Source: Lineus longissimus
Taxonomy: Eukaryota; Nemertea; Pilidiophora; Heteronemertea; Lineidae
Length of the DNA stretch: 64,000 nucleotides
Assembly (NCBI RefSeq): GCF_910592395.1
Contig: NC_088325.1
Coordinates: 3,685,501-3,749,500, forward strand
Reading direction: 5' to 3'
In this document: in pieces, positions 7,900-18,180 of the stretch
Position numbering within the stretch: position 1 is the stretch's first letter
How the letters are laid out: each line of letters begins with the position of its first letter
Program-made: the position numbers and the translations under genes
Notes under the pieces: generated by a model
Told to the model about the DNA's origin: nothing
Database searches by the model: none
What the model saw: the letters and a program-made list of their open reading frames with translations, nothing else

Positions 7900-10129
7900 C
7901 CTGGTTAGAGGAAGTATTTTTCCTCTTTCCAGTCCGGCGACCCTCCGCTTCCCGTCGGAAGGATCCAGCAGGAGCAGGCTGACTAGGCGGGGTAGGCCTA
8001 GGCAGGACCTGCCTGGCGTACGGGATTGAACCCGATGCCTGCTGGGGCCTCTCTATCTTTCTAGCGTTAGGTAGAGAGGTCTTGGCCCTCTGTGTCTCAG
8101 TGGGGGCATATAATTTGTCCCAATCTTTCTGTGCTTGAGCTGCCTCTTGTACAGAATCTGCGAACAGGAAAGAACCGCCCATAGGAGCGGTTCTTAAGGC
8201 CCCTTCCAGCTGGAGGGATCTGATGACATTGAGAGAGCCCAGTGCGGCGTCTCTACGGAGTAGGACGCTATTTGCTGCGGTCTTGGCGGACAGAGCAATA
8301 GCGTGCCTAATCGAATGTGACAAGGATGTCACAAGCGATTTTGTGTCATCAGATAGTGACTCATTATCTTTTAGGGATCTGGCTAGGGCCAGGTTAGTGT
8401 GCTCTGTGTAGGAGAGCACCGCTAACGTGTTTTTGGCCAGACCCTCTTGTGCTCTAAGGTCTCGGTAAGCCGAGGAGGAGGTCACCCTAGGCACGAGTTG
8501 GTCCAGCTGTACATCGTCCTTTAATATGGAAGTCGATGCTGCAGCTGGACAGCCGGCCGAGCTGATTCGATAATAGTCAGCGCGGTACTGCCTAACGGGA
8601 GGAAGTTGTGCCGTGAACAACTTCCCCGGTTTACACCAAGCTTCCGGTCCGACTGCCGGAAGGACAGGGATGGAAGTACGTTGGTGGGCGCCTTGTGAGT
8701 CTCTGATTGTACGCTCCAAAAGTTCAGAGACTGCTACCACCGACGGGGAGGGAGGAAGGAATTCAAGTGCCCGAGTGGAGCCTTGAGAAACCTGTGGATT
8801 GGGATCCACTTCCTGTCCCCAGAGTGAAAAGGTCTGTGTTGACAAGGCTGGCAGTTCCGGCGGGGTAGGGCACAGATCCTGCGGGAGGTACGCTCTGATC
8901 AAGGATCTGAATGTCCTCATATCCGACAAGATACTGGCCTCCTCTGGTGACAGCTCCTCCTGATTGGGGGAGCGGTAGCCTGGCTGAGAACTCTCGTTCT
9001 CAGAAAATTCCTCTAAAATAGAGGAGTCGGATGGTGGGTATCCGATGGGACCAGGCGCACCAGAGGAACCGGAACCCTGCTCCAGATGGCTGAGTCTATC
9101 AGTAAGACCTGCTACCATCTGGATGAGCTGGGACAGTTGCTGTCCCAACTCGGGTTCCGGGCCCGACGTGCGGCTTCTCTCAACGACGGGCGGTTGAGGC
9201 GAGGGTGAGCGCATAAGCGAACCCTGGAAGCCGTATGTACGGGCGAATGGGTCTTCCGGAAGCGGAAGATGCCCATATTCTGAACCAGAGTTCAGATGTC
9301 CTCTCTGCGTAGCTCGTTCCATGGGAACGACGCCTCTGCTACGAGGAGGGGGTGGCACTTCCGGTTGGTTCCACCCAAGAGGTTGGCCAACGTAGGAAGG
9401 TGCCTGCATTTCCGGTAGGACGAAGTCCGAAACCGGAAATGCCCGTAACTCCTTCGCCGGTATGGAGCTACCGGATGCCCTTTTAGAAGGAGGTACGGAG
9501 GGCGGAAACGCTGTTACCGAAGACGCATGGCGTTTCGGAGGTGGCGTTATAAAGTCCGGCCCTACTCTACTGTGTCCGTGAGGACTGGGGTTATTTCGCA
9601 GTAAAGACTGAGAAAAACCCCCAGTAGAGTCTTCGGTTACTGAAAAACGGGAACCCGCGTCAGTAACCGGAACTGCAATCGGCGGACCGGAAGCAGGGTG
9701 CTCCCACGGGTACAAAGGGCTTGTACTCGGTGGAGCAGACGACAGAGGAACCGGAAGGTTCCCTGAGGTCCGGGGTATATTAAACCCTTGGAGACTTATT
9801 GGATGTAAGTCTCCCTTGGGACCACAGACATTAATAATGTCAGATCCCGCATCTTTTGCAGCCGCGGCCGGAACCGGAACTCGGTTGACGGAAGGGGTGG
9901 TGGCGGGAGGTTTGCTAGACCTCCAGGTTATATGCCCGGAAACGGAACCGGAAGAGGGTTTAGGCGTCTTCGCGGCCCGTTTCCCGCCACCAGACGCATT
10001 CCTTTGTGGTGAGACAAAGGATGCCGTCGGAGGGGTACGCCATATAAAAAATGGTACCAATGACAATAAAAACACTGGGAACCCCAAGTAGGCCAGAAAG
10101 GACGCAATAATTAATGGAAAGGAAAACAT
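7841..10129 (-). CDS. DIRS gag-like ORF
   Basis: 762-codon ORF from an ATG, first in the element's transcript direction and overlapping the RT frame by about 60 nt. Gag-like proteins of retroelements package the RNA. This one is rich in Pro, Ser and Gly, has a short amphipathic stretch (QLSQLIQMVAGLTDRLSHLE) suited to a coiled coil near its middle, a helical-looking second half and a very basic C-terminus (GRRTGKRKN, RPRGVGRKR). I see no CCHC zinc knuckle. The first ~32 residues (MFSFPLIIASFLAYLG...) are strongly hydrophobic, unusual for a gag; the true start could be a downstream or spliced codon. Identification rests on position and composition more than on motifs. Confidence 0.75.
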   Translation of the reverse strand: MFSFPLIIASFLAYLGFPVFLLSLVPFFIWRTPPTASFVSPQRNASGGGKRAAKTPKPSSGSVSGHITWRSSKPPATTPSVNRVPVPAAAAKDAGSDIINVCGPKGDLHPISLQGFNIPRTSGNLPVPLSSAPPSTSPLYPWEHPASGPPIAVPVTDAGSRFSVTEDSTGGFSQSLLRNNPSPHGHSRVGPDFITPPPKRHASSVTAFPPSVPPSKRASGSSIPAKELRAFPVSDFVLPEMQAPSYVGQPLGWNQPEVPPPPRSRGVVPMERATQRGHLNSGSEYGHLPLPEDPFARTYGFQGSLMRSPSPQPPVVERSRTSGPEPELGQQLSQLIQMVAGLTDRLSHLEQGSGSSGAPGPIGYPPSDSSILEEFSENESSQPGYRSPNQEELSPEEASILSDMRTFRSLIRAYLPQDLCPTPPELPALSTQTFSLWGQEVDPNPQVSQGSTRALEFLPPSPSVVAVSELLERTIRDSQGAHQRTSIPVLPAVGPEAWCKPGKLFTAQLPPVRQYRADYYRISSAGCPAAASTSILKDDVQLDQLVPRVTSSSAYRDLRAQEGLAKNTLAVLSYTEHTNLALARSLKDNESLSDDTKSLVTSLSHSIRHAIALSAKTAANSVLLRRDAALGSLNVIRSLQLEGALRTAPMGGSFLFADSVQEAAQAQKDWDKLYAPTETQRAKTSLPNARKIERPQQASGSIPYARQVLPRPTPPSQPAPAGSFRREAEGRRTGKRKNTSSNQGGSGPTKHSFRPRGVGRKR

Positions 10130-10423
10130 GCCTACTTGAATTAAACACTATTGCAATGGATCTGAGTCTTGTTCATTACAATAGAGCGGAGAATAGCCTA
10201 CTTAACTCTACCCTACCAAGATCAAAATAATGGAGCCGGGTCGACTAAGCTAGCTAAGAAAATGTCTATAATTAAATAGACTGGACAATACTAATGCCAA
10301 GATTAGTTTGGCGGTCTACTCCGTAGGTGAATGAACCCAAAAATCGTCTAGACTTGGCTGGTTGAATTTGGTTTTAAATCGAATTCACGGCAGCTTTGAA
10401 AAAACGATGTGCTTCGTAGAAGC
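10130..10423. other. DIRS leader region
   Basis: Between the gag-like ATG and the right inverted repeat, the expected 5' untranslated leader of the minus-strand transcript. No ORF is seen. Confidence 0.55.
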
Positions 10424-10603
10424 ACAAGAGTAAAGACTGAATATGGCGGCATGAGATCGGCACGATCTCGCGGGATCGGTCAGGGCGCCGCCTGGCGGCC
10501 GAGCTGTTAACTCAGTTCTCCCTTTAGAAAATTAAAGGGATACTCTTGTGTTTGAGCCCAAATGGAGTAACATGCAAAAGTGTTCCATAGGTAAGTTTGA
10601 ATG
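10424..10603 (-). repeat. DIRS right inverted terminal repeat
   Basis: Reverse complement of 4096-4272. It includes the GCGCCGCCTGGCGGCC palindromic block (around 10,485-10,500) and ends outward in GGTAAGTTTGAATGACACAAAATG. Confidence 0.9.
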
Positions 10604-10624
10604 ACACAAAATGAGCCTTTATTT

Positions 10625-10882
10625 CAATAAGAAAATCATAACACAATACATCTTTATAGGGACACCCTACTGGGAAATGCTGTCTCTAATTAAGAATCTG
10701 GAAAAAAAGTCCTGTGACCTGTATATTTTTAAGGAAACAACTTTTATGTACCAGTGCAGTATTTTAAAAAGCGGGGGTGTCCTTGATAGAATGGTGTCCG
10801 CATAAGGAAGGTTCCACAGTAGTGTAAGTGATGAAGATGAAATAGACACTGTAGCTATACCATTACCATACTTATTTTCCAG
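10625..10882 (+). repeat. Right part of duplicated intron (copy B)
   Basis: Homologous to 2,430-2,676. It includes AAAATCATAACACAA at the start, the shared GGAAAAAAAGTCCTGT block, the fossil half MITE (about 10,770-10,826) and a matching CTTATTTTCCAG acceptor. Confidence 0.8.
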
Positions 10883-11081
10883 CAACCCTTTGGCGAGACA
10901 ATGGTCATTGAGTTGGACTGCTTAGGGGCCAAGAAGGGCCAGAAACGGACTACGAGCACAGTGATGATAGTAATGAGCGCAGACATGGATAAGGAGAGTA
11001 CAGAATATGACATTACGTGTATGGCAGAAAACGTTCTTGGAGAGCCAAAGGTTTCTAAGGCAATAACTGTCAATAATGATG
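10883..11081 (+). CDS. Ig-superfamily receptor, exon d: second half of membrane-proximal Ig domain (copy B)
   Basis: A 199-nt exon, phase 0 in and phase 1 out, between CTTATTTTCCAG and GTAAGCA. It opens QPFGETM and carries the F-strand motif EYDITCMAEN and G-strand GEPKVSKAITVNN, completing the domain begun in exon c. Compared codon by codon with exon a (2,677-2,875) I count only one clearly synonymous difference, against roughly 17-20 amino-acid replacements plus compensating 3-nt indels, while the adjoining introns remain about 85% alike. The ends of the exon (the KKGQKRT block and the last 15 residues) are nearly unchanged; change is concentrated in the N-terminus and the middle strands. 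Confidence 0.88.
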
Positions 11082-11454
11082 GTAAGCATCATACAATGTC
11101 GTCCACATATAAATACCATGAGTATATTGAAGGCTGTCTGATGAGGAAGATTTCCAATTCAAGAAGTGATCACAACGGGGTGCAAGGGTAATTTTGCTGC
11201 ATTTGTGTGAAGTGACACTCTTTTTCAATGCTCCACGTAGGGTGCATGTTAGTGAACACAGTAGTGCCACTTGGGACTGCTGCGGGTGTATCATAACTGA
11301 GGGTGTTTAAAACATGGCTGACAGTCGTTCAAAATGTGGTGGACGGGTGATTGTGTTTTCACACATAGCCAGTAGGTTTTTTATGCATGCATATCAGCTT
11401 CAATGATATTGATGTCTTGAATTGTTAATGACTTACATGTATTTTACTTTCCAG

Positions 11455-11588
11455 TAAACCCAGGTCCACCTCAGCCCAAAATCGTTGAAGTTGCTTCTAC
11501 AGCCGCGACAATAGCACTATCTCCTTGGCTTGTCACAGCTGTCATCATAATTGCTGTGCTCGAAAAATATTGTCAGCAGCTTATCAGA
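11455..11588 (+). CDS. Ig-superfamily receptor, exon e: juxtamembrane and transmembrane segment
   Basis: A 134-nt exon, phase 1 in and phase 0 out, after TTTACTTTCCAG and before GTGAGT. After a Pro-rich linker (NPGPPQPKIVEV) comes a hydrophobic run of about 20 residues (ATIALSPWLVTAVIIIAVL) followed by EKYCQQLIR, which fits a single membrane span with a charged inner flank and a possible palmitoylated cysteine. It places the Ig domains outside and the remaining exons inside the cell. Confidence 0.85.
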
Positions 11589-12707
11589 GTGAGTTTTCAG
11601 ATCATTTTTTGAAGCTTCGTGGCACTTTTCTTAACCATGCTGTTGCATAATCTGCTCAGTAGCTGCCTTGTGGAGTCCATATTGAGTCGTAAACATAAGA
11701 ATATCACACCCGCTATGAAAAGATTGATACAACAGGCTCTTAAAGAGGTACCGCGTTCATGTTTACTGGTAGGTGATGTAAACAGGTGCCCCTCTGTCTC
11801 AAGACACCCTGCTTTCTCCTTTTCTTGGATCCACCCCCATTTTTACACAAGTCTGATGTGTTCGTGATTTTTTTACAACTCAGACAACATATTGTTGTCG
11901 GGGATGTCAGCTTAAAATGTTTGTAGACCCTGATAACCTAGGTATAGACACCACTTTCGTTTTGTTATGGTCCATATTCATCGAACCAATTAATGGAATT
12001 TCGGTAATGGCCGATTTTAATTTGCATATTTTGAGAACTACTCAAGGCATATCAGCGGGCATCTTCATGAATATTGATGAGTATTCAAAACAGTAATGAA
12101 GAAAGGTCACCCACATTTCCAAGTTCAATCCCTTGGCTTCCGGACTACTAGTATGCAGCTTTGAGTGGTTTTTTGCTGGAGAAAATCAGAAAATCAAGCA
12201 TTTTCTGCCCAGCCAATCATAACAGTCTTGCCGCCAAATATAATGTTGCAGCACAAAAATGATGTCATCGTGGCGAGAGAATTTGCCTGACAATGGCCCA
12301 TGGGTGGCTGACTGACTGCATGAACCACTTGATCACTCACTGTTCTAGAATTTGCATCTGGATTGGCACTGCACTTGGAAAGTTATTCTCCGGAGCGTGT
12401 TCCCCACCCAAGATGGGATGCCCTTTTTGCCTACCACTATACGTTTATTTGCACCTTGAGGTTATTGGTCAAGTGACTCTAACTTTTGCCAGCGGCCAGA
12501 TAAGAGCCCATCGCAAGCTACTTTCTCATCAGCACTTGGACTTTAATCCTCTCATGTCAAATTCTCCTCCACCAATCTGCATTTGAGACTCGGTCATCCA
12601 ATTTGATCTTGAGAATGTTCCTATTACCATGTTAACCTCTATTCATATACAAAACTCTGGATCGAGTTTGCTTGGCCTAGCCTCAGAAGTGTTTTCATAT
12701 TTTCCAG
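11589..12707 (+). other. Intron between transmembrane and cytoplasmic exons
   Basis: I see no repeat family shared with the rest of the window and no additional exon that keeps the frame. Short ORFs here have no recognisable similarity. Confidence 0.5.
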
Positions 12708-12831
12708 GTTAATTCAAGGAAAGCCAGGTCCTATACACAATGTTCGGATCCAAATATTGTTGTTAAGCATTCTAGCTCGGATGGTGAGAGCGACATATTA
12801 GCAGGGGGAGACCCATTTATTCAATCACGAG
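12708..12831 (+). CDS. Ig-superfamily receptor, exon f: cytoplasmic tail, part 1
   Basis: A 124-nt exon, phase 0 in and phase 1 out, after CATATTTTCCAG and before GTAAGT. It translates to VNSRKARSYTQCSDPN... and ends GGDPFIQSRG. It is Ser/Asp-rich with one tyrosine (RSYTQC). No classical ITAM, ITIM or ITSM is present, so the signalling route is unknown. Both frame and phases agree with the flanking exons, which is the reason to accept so short an exon. Confidence 0.75.
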
Positions 12832-13249
12832 GTAAGTCAGATATTTATAGACTCGAGTTTGACAAAATGAATCCTTATTTTAGGTTCTAATGTTGGACAA
12901 ACACAAAGGAAAAAAACATGTGAGAGTACAATAGTTGGATGGAAGAGACAACAAGCTCAAGTTGTCTCATTAGCTGATTAGCTACGTTTATGTGCACGTT
13001 GCAGACACTTGTTACTGTTCTTTCTTCCCTGTATTGTGAGGCATAATATTTGATCTGAGGCCTACCTATCAAAACATGAGTGGACAGAAAGATGAAATAA
13101 ACATGAAAGTCATGAACATTCACTTTACAAAAATAATGTAACTTTTTTGTTATGTTTTGTAATATAAAGACCCTAGGACTGGTTCTGATAGTGCCAGGCT
13201 TAGATGGCAGCACAGTCCTTCAGCCTGGCCAATTCTGGTTCACCTGAAT

Positions 13250-13335
13250 TCCTCATCTTCCTTCTTCAGTGTTCCCTCTGCACACTTGAAGGTGTTTTTC
13301 TCCAGAGAGTATTCCTCCTCCAAGACGGCCCGGGA
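13250..13335. repeat. Interspersed repeat fragment (AGAGTATTCCTCCTC family)
   Basis: Shares CCAGAGAGTATTCCTCCTC and the preceding TGCACACTTGAAGGTG-like stretch with the reverse complement of 18,385-18,460; a short match also occurs at 26,031-26,055. It lies in the last intron of the Ig receptor gene. Confidence 0.6.
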
Positions 13336-13406
13336 CGAAATAATAATCATCTAAATAACTGACCTACTATTCATTAGTGACAAAGATTTCTTCTTCTTCT
13401 TTACAG

Positions 13407-13459
13407 GAGTATTAACAGTGGCAGTCCAACCTGTTGAGACAAACCCACAGTTACTATAG
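13407..13459 (+). CDS. Ig-superfamily receptor, exon g: terminal coding segment and stop
   Basis: After a strong polypyrimidine tract (TTCTTCTTCTTTACAG) the phase-1 frame continues GVLTVAVQPVETNPQLL and stops at TAG (13,457-13,459). The very short last coding exon is accepted because the acceptor is strong and the phase fits. The 3' untranslated region follows. Confidence 0.65.
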
Positions 13460-14600
13460 ATCTCACTTCCGATATCAACCACACCCCAGAGAAATTGGCT
13501 TCGAACAACATCGCTGATCAAGACAGTAGCAACCAGACCAATATGGCTCGTTACTGACTTCGGGGGAGACCTTGGATGACAACCAGTCAAGAAGAAGGAA
13601 AACTGGTATATGACTCGGACAGTAAACGACTGTAAAGGTTTAACGCAGTTGGCCAAGCCGACTTACCAGCAGTGAATGTCTACTCCTTTGACCGCCGACC
13701 CAATAGGGCGGGAAACCTGTCGGACGTGCACTCATAAACGGGTGGCCGATGACATTGCTCGACACAAAGTAATTGATTGACCGCCTGAATTGATATTGCC
13801 AACCTTGGCATCTTTGATTTCTGATCAGGTTACCCATCTTCTACAACATGCACAGTGCATTTGTATTAGGTCAGCATGCCTGGAACTGTTACTCTTTGTA
13901 CACTTGGTCTTCCACTACGATGGCTTTCAGTGCGTGTCTCGTGGGACAACCACGAGTGTAATGTTAGTATTGTTGCGATATGGACGTGTGGGAAAGGAAG
14001 GGAATGCATAGAGACGACCAATAATGTTGTAACAGCCGTTCTAACTACAGGGGGGGGGGAGTTTATCGGTGCTGAAGGATGGATATATGCACAATGACCA
14101 TAGTGGACCCTATTGTCCACATGGTCATCTGGGCTTATCCTGATAACTGCACCAGACTTTTAAATAGGAAAGGAGAAGGTTCATTTTCACTGCCTGAGAA
14201 AATGTAAAAAGTAGGGTGAAACGTTTGTCGTGCAAAATCCCCTTTAAGGCAGATGAAGGACTAATTAAGAACTTTTGACATTATGAACAATGCTGTGCTC
14301 AATATAGCGATAATATACATGTACATAATATGATATAAATATAAGGCCGGAGTAACTCCAAAAATAAACTGCTAAATTTTTCTGTATATCAAAGCAGGAC
14401 AGCTCAGCGATGCCTTAAAAAAAACATGATTCCCCTTTCATATATCCCAATTAGGTCAGATCAGGTCTTATCTACTGATAGTAGGATCTTACTGACACAC
14501 GCATATTAATACAAAGCATTTTAATCTAAGGTGTCCTTATGGTTTAGTTATGCATTTTGTATTGCCATAAACAATAAATTCTGTGATATTTTATTCTGCA
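13460..14600 (+). other. Probable 3' untranslated region of the Ig receptor gene
   Basis: No further coding is seen after the stop. AATAAA hexamers occur at 14,363-14,368 and 14,573-14,578; the second, in an AT-rich context, is the likelier cleavage signal. The exact 3' end cannot be fixed without transcripts. Confidence 0.45.
14573..14578 (+). terminator. Candidate polyadenylation signal AATAAA
   Basis: Canonical hexamer about 1.1 kb after the receptor stop codon, in the sequence AACAATAAATTCTG. An alternative lies at 14,363-14,368. Confidence 0.4.
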
Positions 14601-16917
14601 CTGTGATTCTTTCAAAAATCTGTTAAGAGCTGAAAAATTGTTTTGAAATATATTAAATTCTTTATCTGATTAAAATCACTGTCCGTTATTAATGATAAAT
14701 AATCCTACATCACACTACCATAGAACACTGGAGAAAGGACTGGGGGGTGGGGTTTTTGAGGACTTAGAACTATGCCCCAAGACCAGCGATGGTTAAATTT
14801 CTTGCCGGCTCATCAAATGATCGTGCAGAGACAAGAGTGGAGGGTCAGCCTCGAGGCTATGACATAGAACACGGAAAACACAGCCAGTGTTTGTAATTAG
14901 GATGATAAGGATTCTTGCCCAGAGAGCCAGAGCCATTTAACCCTTTCATAACCGACTGCCACGATTGTGTGGCGGTGACCTCGAAACCATTACAAATCAT
15001 GTTGAAAGCAGTTTGTAGTTATGTAGATGGCACTGCAGTATTTAACAGAAATTGTACGCCTCCAACAATGTTTTGAGGGTGTTGTGATGCAACTTGGATG
15101 TTTTGTTCGACTTTTGAGTTTTGGGGAGTCGGCCGACCGACCCCCCCTCCCCCACGGGTGTAAGAATAAGAAACTCCCAGTCAAAATGCAATTATTCCTC
15201 AGTGTACTGGTCTTGCAAGCCTACTAGCTCCAGCCGGCAGAAAATACTTCATCCTACTCCCTATCCTGATCTGTTCCTTCGTCTGTGAGTGGGAGTAGCA
15301 CCTTAATCTGTATTTACATGATCCGTCCTTAATATCTAGGAAGAGATGGTTAAGAGGTTAATGGACCACTGGAACTTGCAACTCTCACAAATAAACAGAA
15401 TCAGATCTATACAGATTCACCAGGCACTTTCCATAATGATGCACTTCCCGGATACCTGATAAAAAAATCTATTAGTGGCAGAAGTAGCTTAAATCAGTCA
15501 TTATCAGAGTGGCCTGAAGTCTTTAGATATTAGTTCAGTCTAAAGTCCAAGCCTCTCAAAGAAACCTAAATAAATAAACCTTTTGGTCATCAAGAAAACT
15601 ACACCGACTCCTTGAGGCCCACAATAAACTGCCAAGCCATGAGAGGGGGTACATTGAAGACTCCAAACTCCAAAACACACATAAAAGAGAGATTCTAATA
15701 GCGAGGGACACCCTGTAGTGCAATCTTGCACCACATTTAACCCTTTCAGTGTCCAATATCATACATGTACGACCTAAATTTTTAAGGTATTCTAGTTCCT
15801 CCAGACGACACCAGATGTCCCCAGCTACTTGAATGCGTTTCATATGGTTTCTCTGGCCTGGGGCGTCCAAATTGAATATTTTTTTGACTGAGAGGGTTGG
15901 GTGGGGTCTGCCAATCCTAATTTTAGGTGAAAATTATTTTTGTGAGATTTTGGGGAAAAAAGTGCCCAAAAATGCCAAAATCCTGGGCACTGAAAGAGTT
16001 AATCTGTTCCCAGCCCGTCAAAGTTGTACAGAGGCTTGCAGAAAGGATTACAATTGGCTTGGTGATGACCGATTAGTCTTTGAGGAGCACACCACCTCAC
16101 CGAGGCAAGAGCATGGAAGTGCCAGAAGCACTGACTGTAGAATTCCTGACTGCAGAATTCCCCAATTTCTCTCAAGATATGATCGATGCATTTGGCACAA
16201 ACCTTCCACGCAATTCGCTCCACATTTTCAGTTCTAATCCATTTTGCAAGTCTTCCTATAAGTTTGCAACAGAAGATGACTAATTATTCCTGTGTGAATA
16301 GGCAACCTAACCGGGTCCAGTGCATGGAAGAAGTGAGAAGCGCTTACTGTAGAAACCCCCGAACCATAATTGATGCATTTTGGGACTACCCTTTAGTGCA
16401 ATTTGGTATCCTTTTCAGGTTTAATCTATTATGAAATCGTTTATGTAACTTTGTTGGTGCACACCCATTCAAGTCCATTTGAATTGGGATTCCCCCCACA
16501 CCCCACATCTCATAACGAGACTCCTTTGTTATGTACAGCAGCTTGAATCAGCCAGTGGACAGTGCCTCGGGCCTACCTATCTTATAACCAGTGACAGGGG
16601 ATGCTGCATTTTGATTTGTTCATTATTCACAGGTCCATCTTGACCATTGTAATCTTTGTTTAAATAAAGTATGGTGAGAGAGCTTTCAGCATTCAAGTAA
16701 ACAACATGTAGATATCCAACCATTCTTTCGAACCTATTCCAAACATCATTTCTGCTGGCTTTTGGTACACCAAGTAGAGCGCTATCCTCTACCTTTCCAG
16801 TACATGTAACTCTACTGTGTGGGGGAACAGGAGATGACTAATTACTCCTATGAGAATATTCATTATCAACTGATCACTTTTTGATCAAATTACACACCCA
16901 CAAACTGTATCATAAAT
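14601..16917. other. Intergenic, no gene recognised
   Basis: No ORF with recognisable similarity. Around 16,100-16,440 there is a diverged internal duplication (GAAGTGCCAGAAGCACTGAC versus GAAGTGAGAAGCGCTTACTG, both followed by GTAGAA), echoed again near 16,832 (GAGATGACTAATTACTCC). Confidence 0.5.
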
Positions 16918-17082
16918 ACAGTGGAACCTCCATTCGCGGACACCCTCTCTAATAAGGACACAAGTTTTGGTTCCGAATTGGTGGTTTCCATTCTATTTGA
17001 CATCTCTCATCAGGACACCTCTCTATAAAGTACAACACTTGTCAGTCCTGAGGGTGTTCTTGATAGAGAGGTTCTACTGTAC
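16918..17082 (+). mobile_element. TA-flanked pogo-like MITE
   Basis: Starts TACAGTGGAACCTC and ends GAGGTTCTACTGTA, so the ends are inverted. It has the internal phrases AAGGACAC, CATTCTATTTGAC and CTTGTCAGTCC common to the whole family. Non-autonomous, no coding capacity. Family superfamily assignment (pogo/Tigger-like CAGT...ACCTC ends with TA target) is inference. Confidence 0.75.
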
Positions 17083-17237
17083 TGCTTTCAAACCCAAAGG
17101 ACAGGTTCCTTAGTAGGAATATTTGCCAGGATATTTGCAGGGTGAGAAACGAACCCACCACCCGCTGATATTCAACCTAATTAATGGATAACTTTACAAA
17201 GTGATCATTAAGTTTCCCAAACGAACATCGTGAGACA

Positions 17238-18180
17238 CAAGGAGGATACCGCGGTGACGTCACATCACGTGATCCCGACCCATATTAGTGATCGCTATGG
17301 CCAATCAGATTCAGTCTACTGACAGCACCAGCACTGAACACATTTCCACGTCTCACTGTCTGGTGCGCTCCTGTACACAAAAACACCAATAGACATGAAA
17401 TATTGCAATACCTAGTTTGGATTCTTCCTGTGTAAAATAAAATTTACAGAGCAGATTAACTTCCACGAATAAAAAAGACGTTTGGCGCGGCCAAAGTGCG
17501 GAAATAATGTCTCCGCTAAAATACACTACGAAATACACTAGGCAATGCACTACGCAATATACAGTAGAGATGCAGTTGAGTTTGTTATTGTTTTGACTTA
17601 GAAGCCCGCCCATATCATAATATATTCATGTATTCATGAAGTATGAACTCATTTCTGTCCCATACAACTCTAAGAACAGTCAATTTCTCCTTAAATCATC
17701 ACCGAAACCGCGATATCCGCAGGAAGATTTCGTTCTAGTGTCCGAAAATGCATGATCTTACAGGGGCGCTAACTCGACAAATAGAGGGGATCTATGGGGA
17801 TCTATGCGAGTTTTAGGTATTACAGGTCTCGAACTTGTAAAATCTGTAAACATGCCTCCAAATCCCATTATGATAATGAAGAGATTGCCCCATATCTGGG
17901 AGACTGTTTTGAAACCATCGCTAATTTTGGAAGATCGGCCCCGGCTATTTGGTTTTAAAAACCCTATTTTTCCCCATCAAAACAGCACTTTTCATTATTC
18001 AAATGATAGCTTATTGTCTGAAGACTTATTTCATAGCAGAAAAGGACTAATAACTCTGATTTGATGCGAAAAATCTAACTTTTTTGATGACATGATTTTC
18101 CCTTGGCCGTGGATCGAGTTTGTTTACAATATGCAGCGCCATCTTGGAAAAGCCGTGACGTCACCGCGGTATCCTCCTTG
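17238..18180. mobile_element. Non-autonomous MULE-like DNA transposon with 9-bp target duplication
   Basis: Perfect inverted repeats of about 26 bp: 17,238-17,263 (CAAGGAGGATACCGCGG...) and its reverse complement at 18,155-18,180. The flanks CGTGAGACA at 17,229-17,237 and 18,181-18,189 are identical, a 9-bp target duplication typical of Mutator-like elements. The terminal repeat contains the palindrome TGACGTCA, a perfect cAMP-response-element core. No transposase is visible in the 943-bp body, so it would need to be mobilised in trans. The perfect ends suggest fairly recent insertion. Confidence 0.85.

Larger units (their letters stand above)
4057..10613 (-). mobile_element. Complete DIRS-type tyrosine-recombinase retrotransposon
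   Basis: A 6.56-kb element with all DIRS hallmarks: inverted (not direct) terminal repeats, an internal complementary region, gag-like, RT/RNase H and tyrosine-recombinase ORFs on the minus strand, and no visible target-site duplication. DIRS elements are copied by reverse transcription and integrate a circular DNA through a tyrosine recombinase instead of a DDE integrase. The three long ORFs are uninterrupted and the two terminal repeats differ at only a few positions, so the copy looks young. It lies antisense in an intron of the + strand Ig receptor gene, splitting the two exons of one Ig domain. The exact edges are uncertain by a few bases because the ends share short identity with the flanks. 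Confidence 0.92.
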
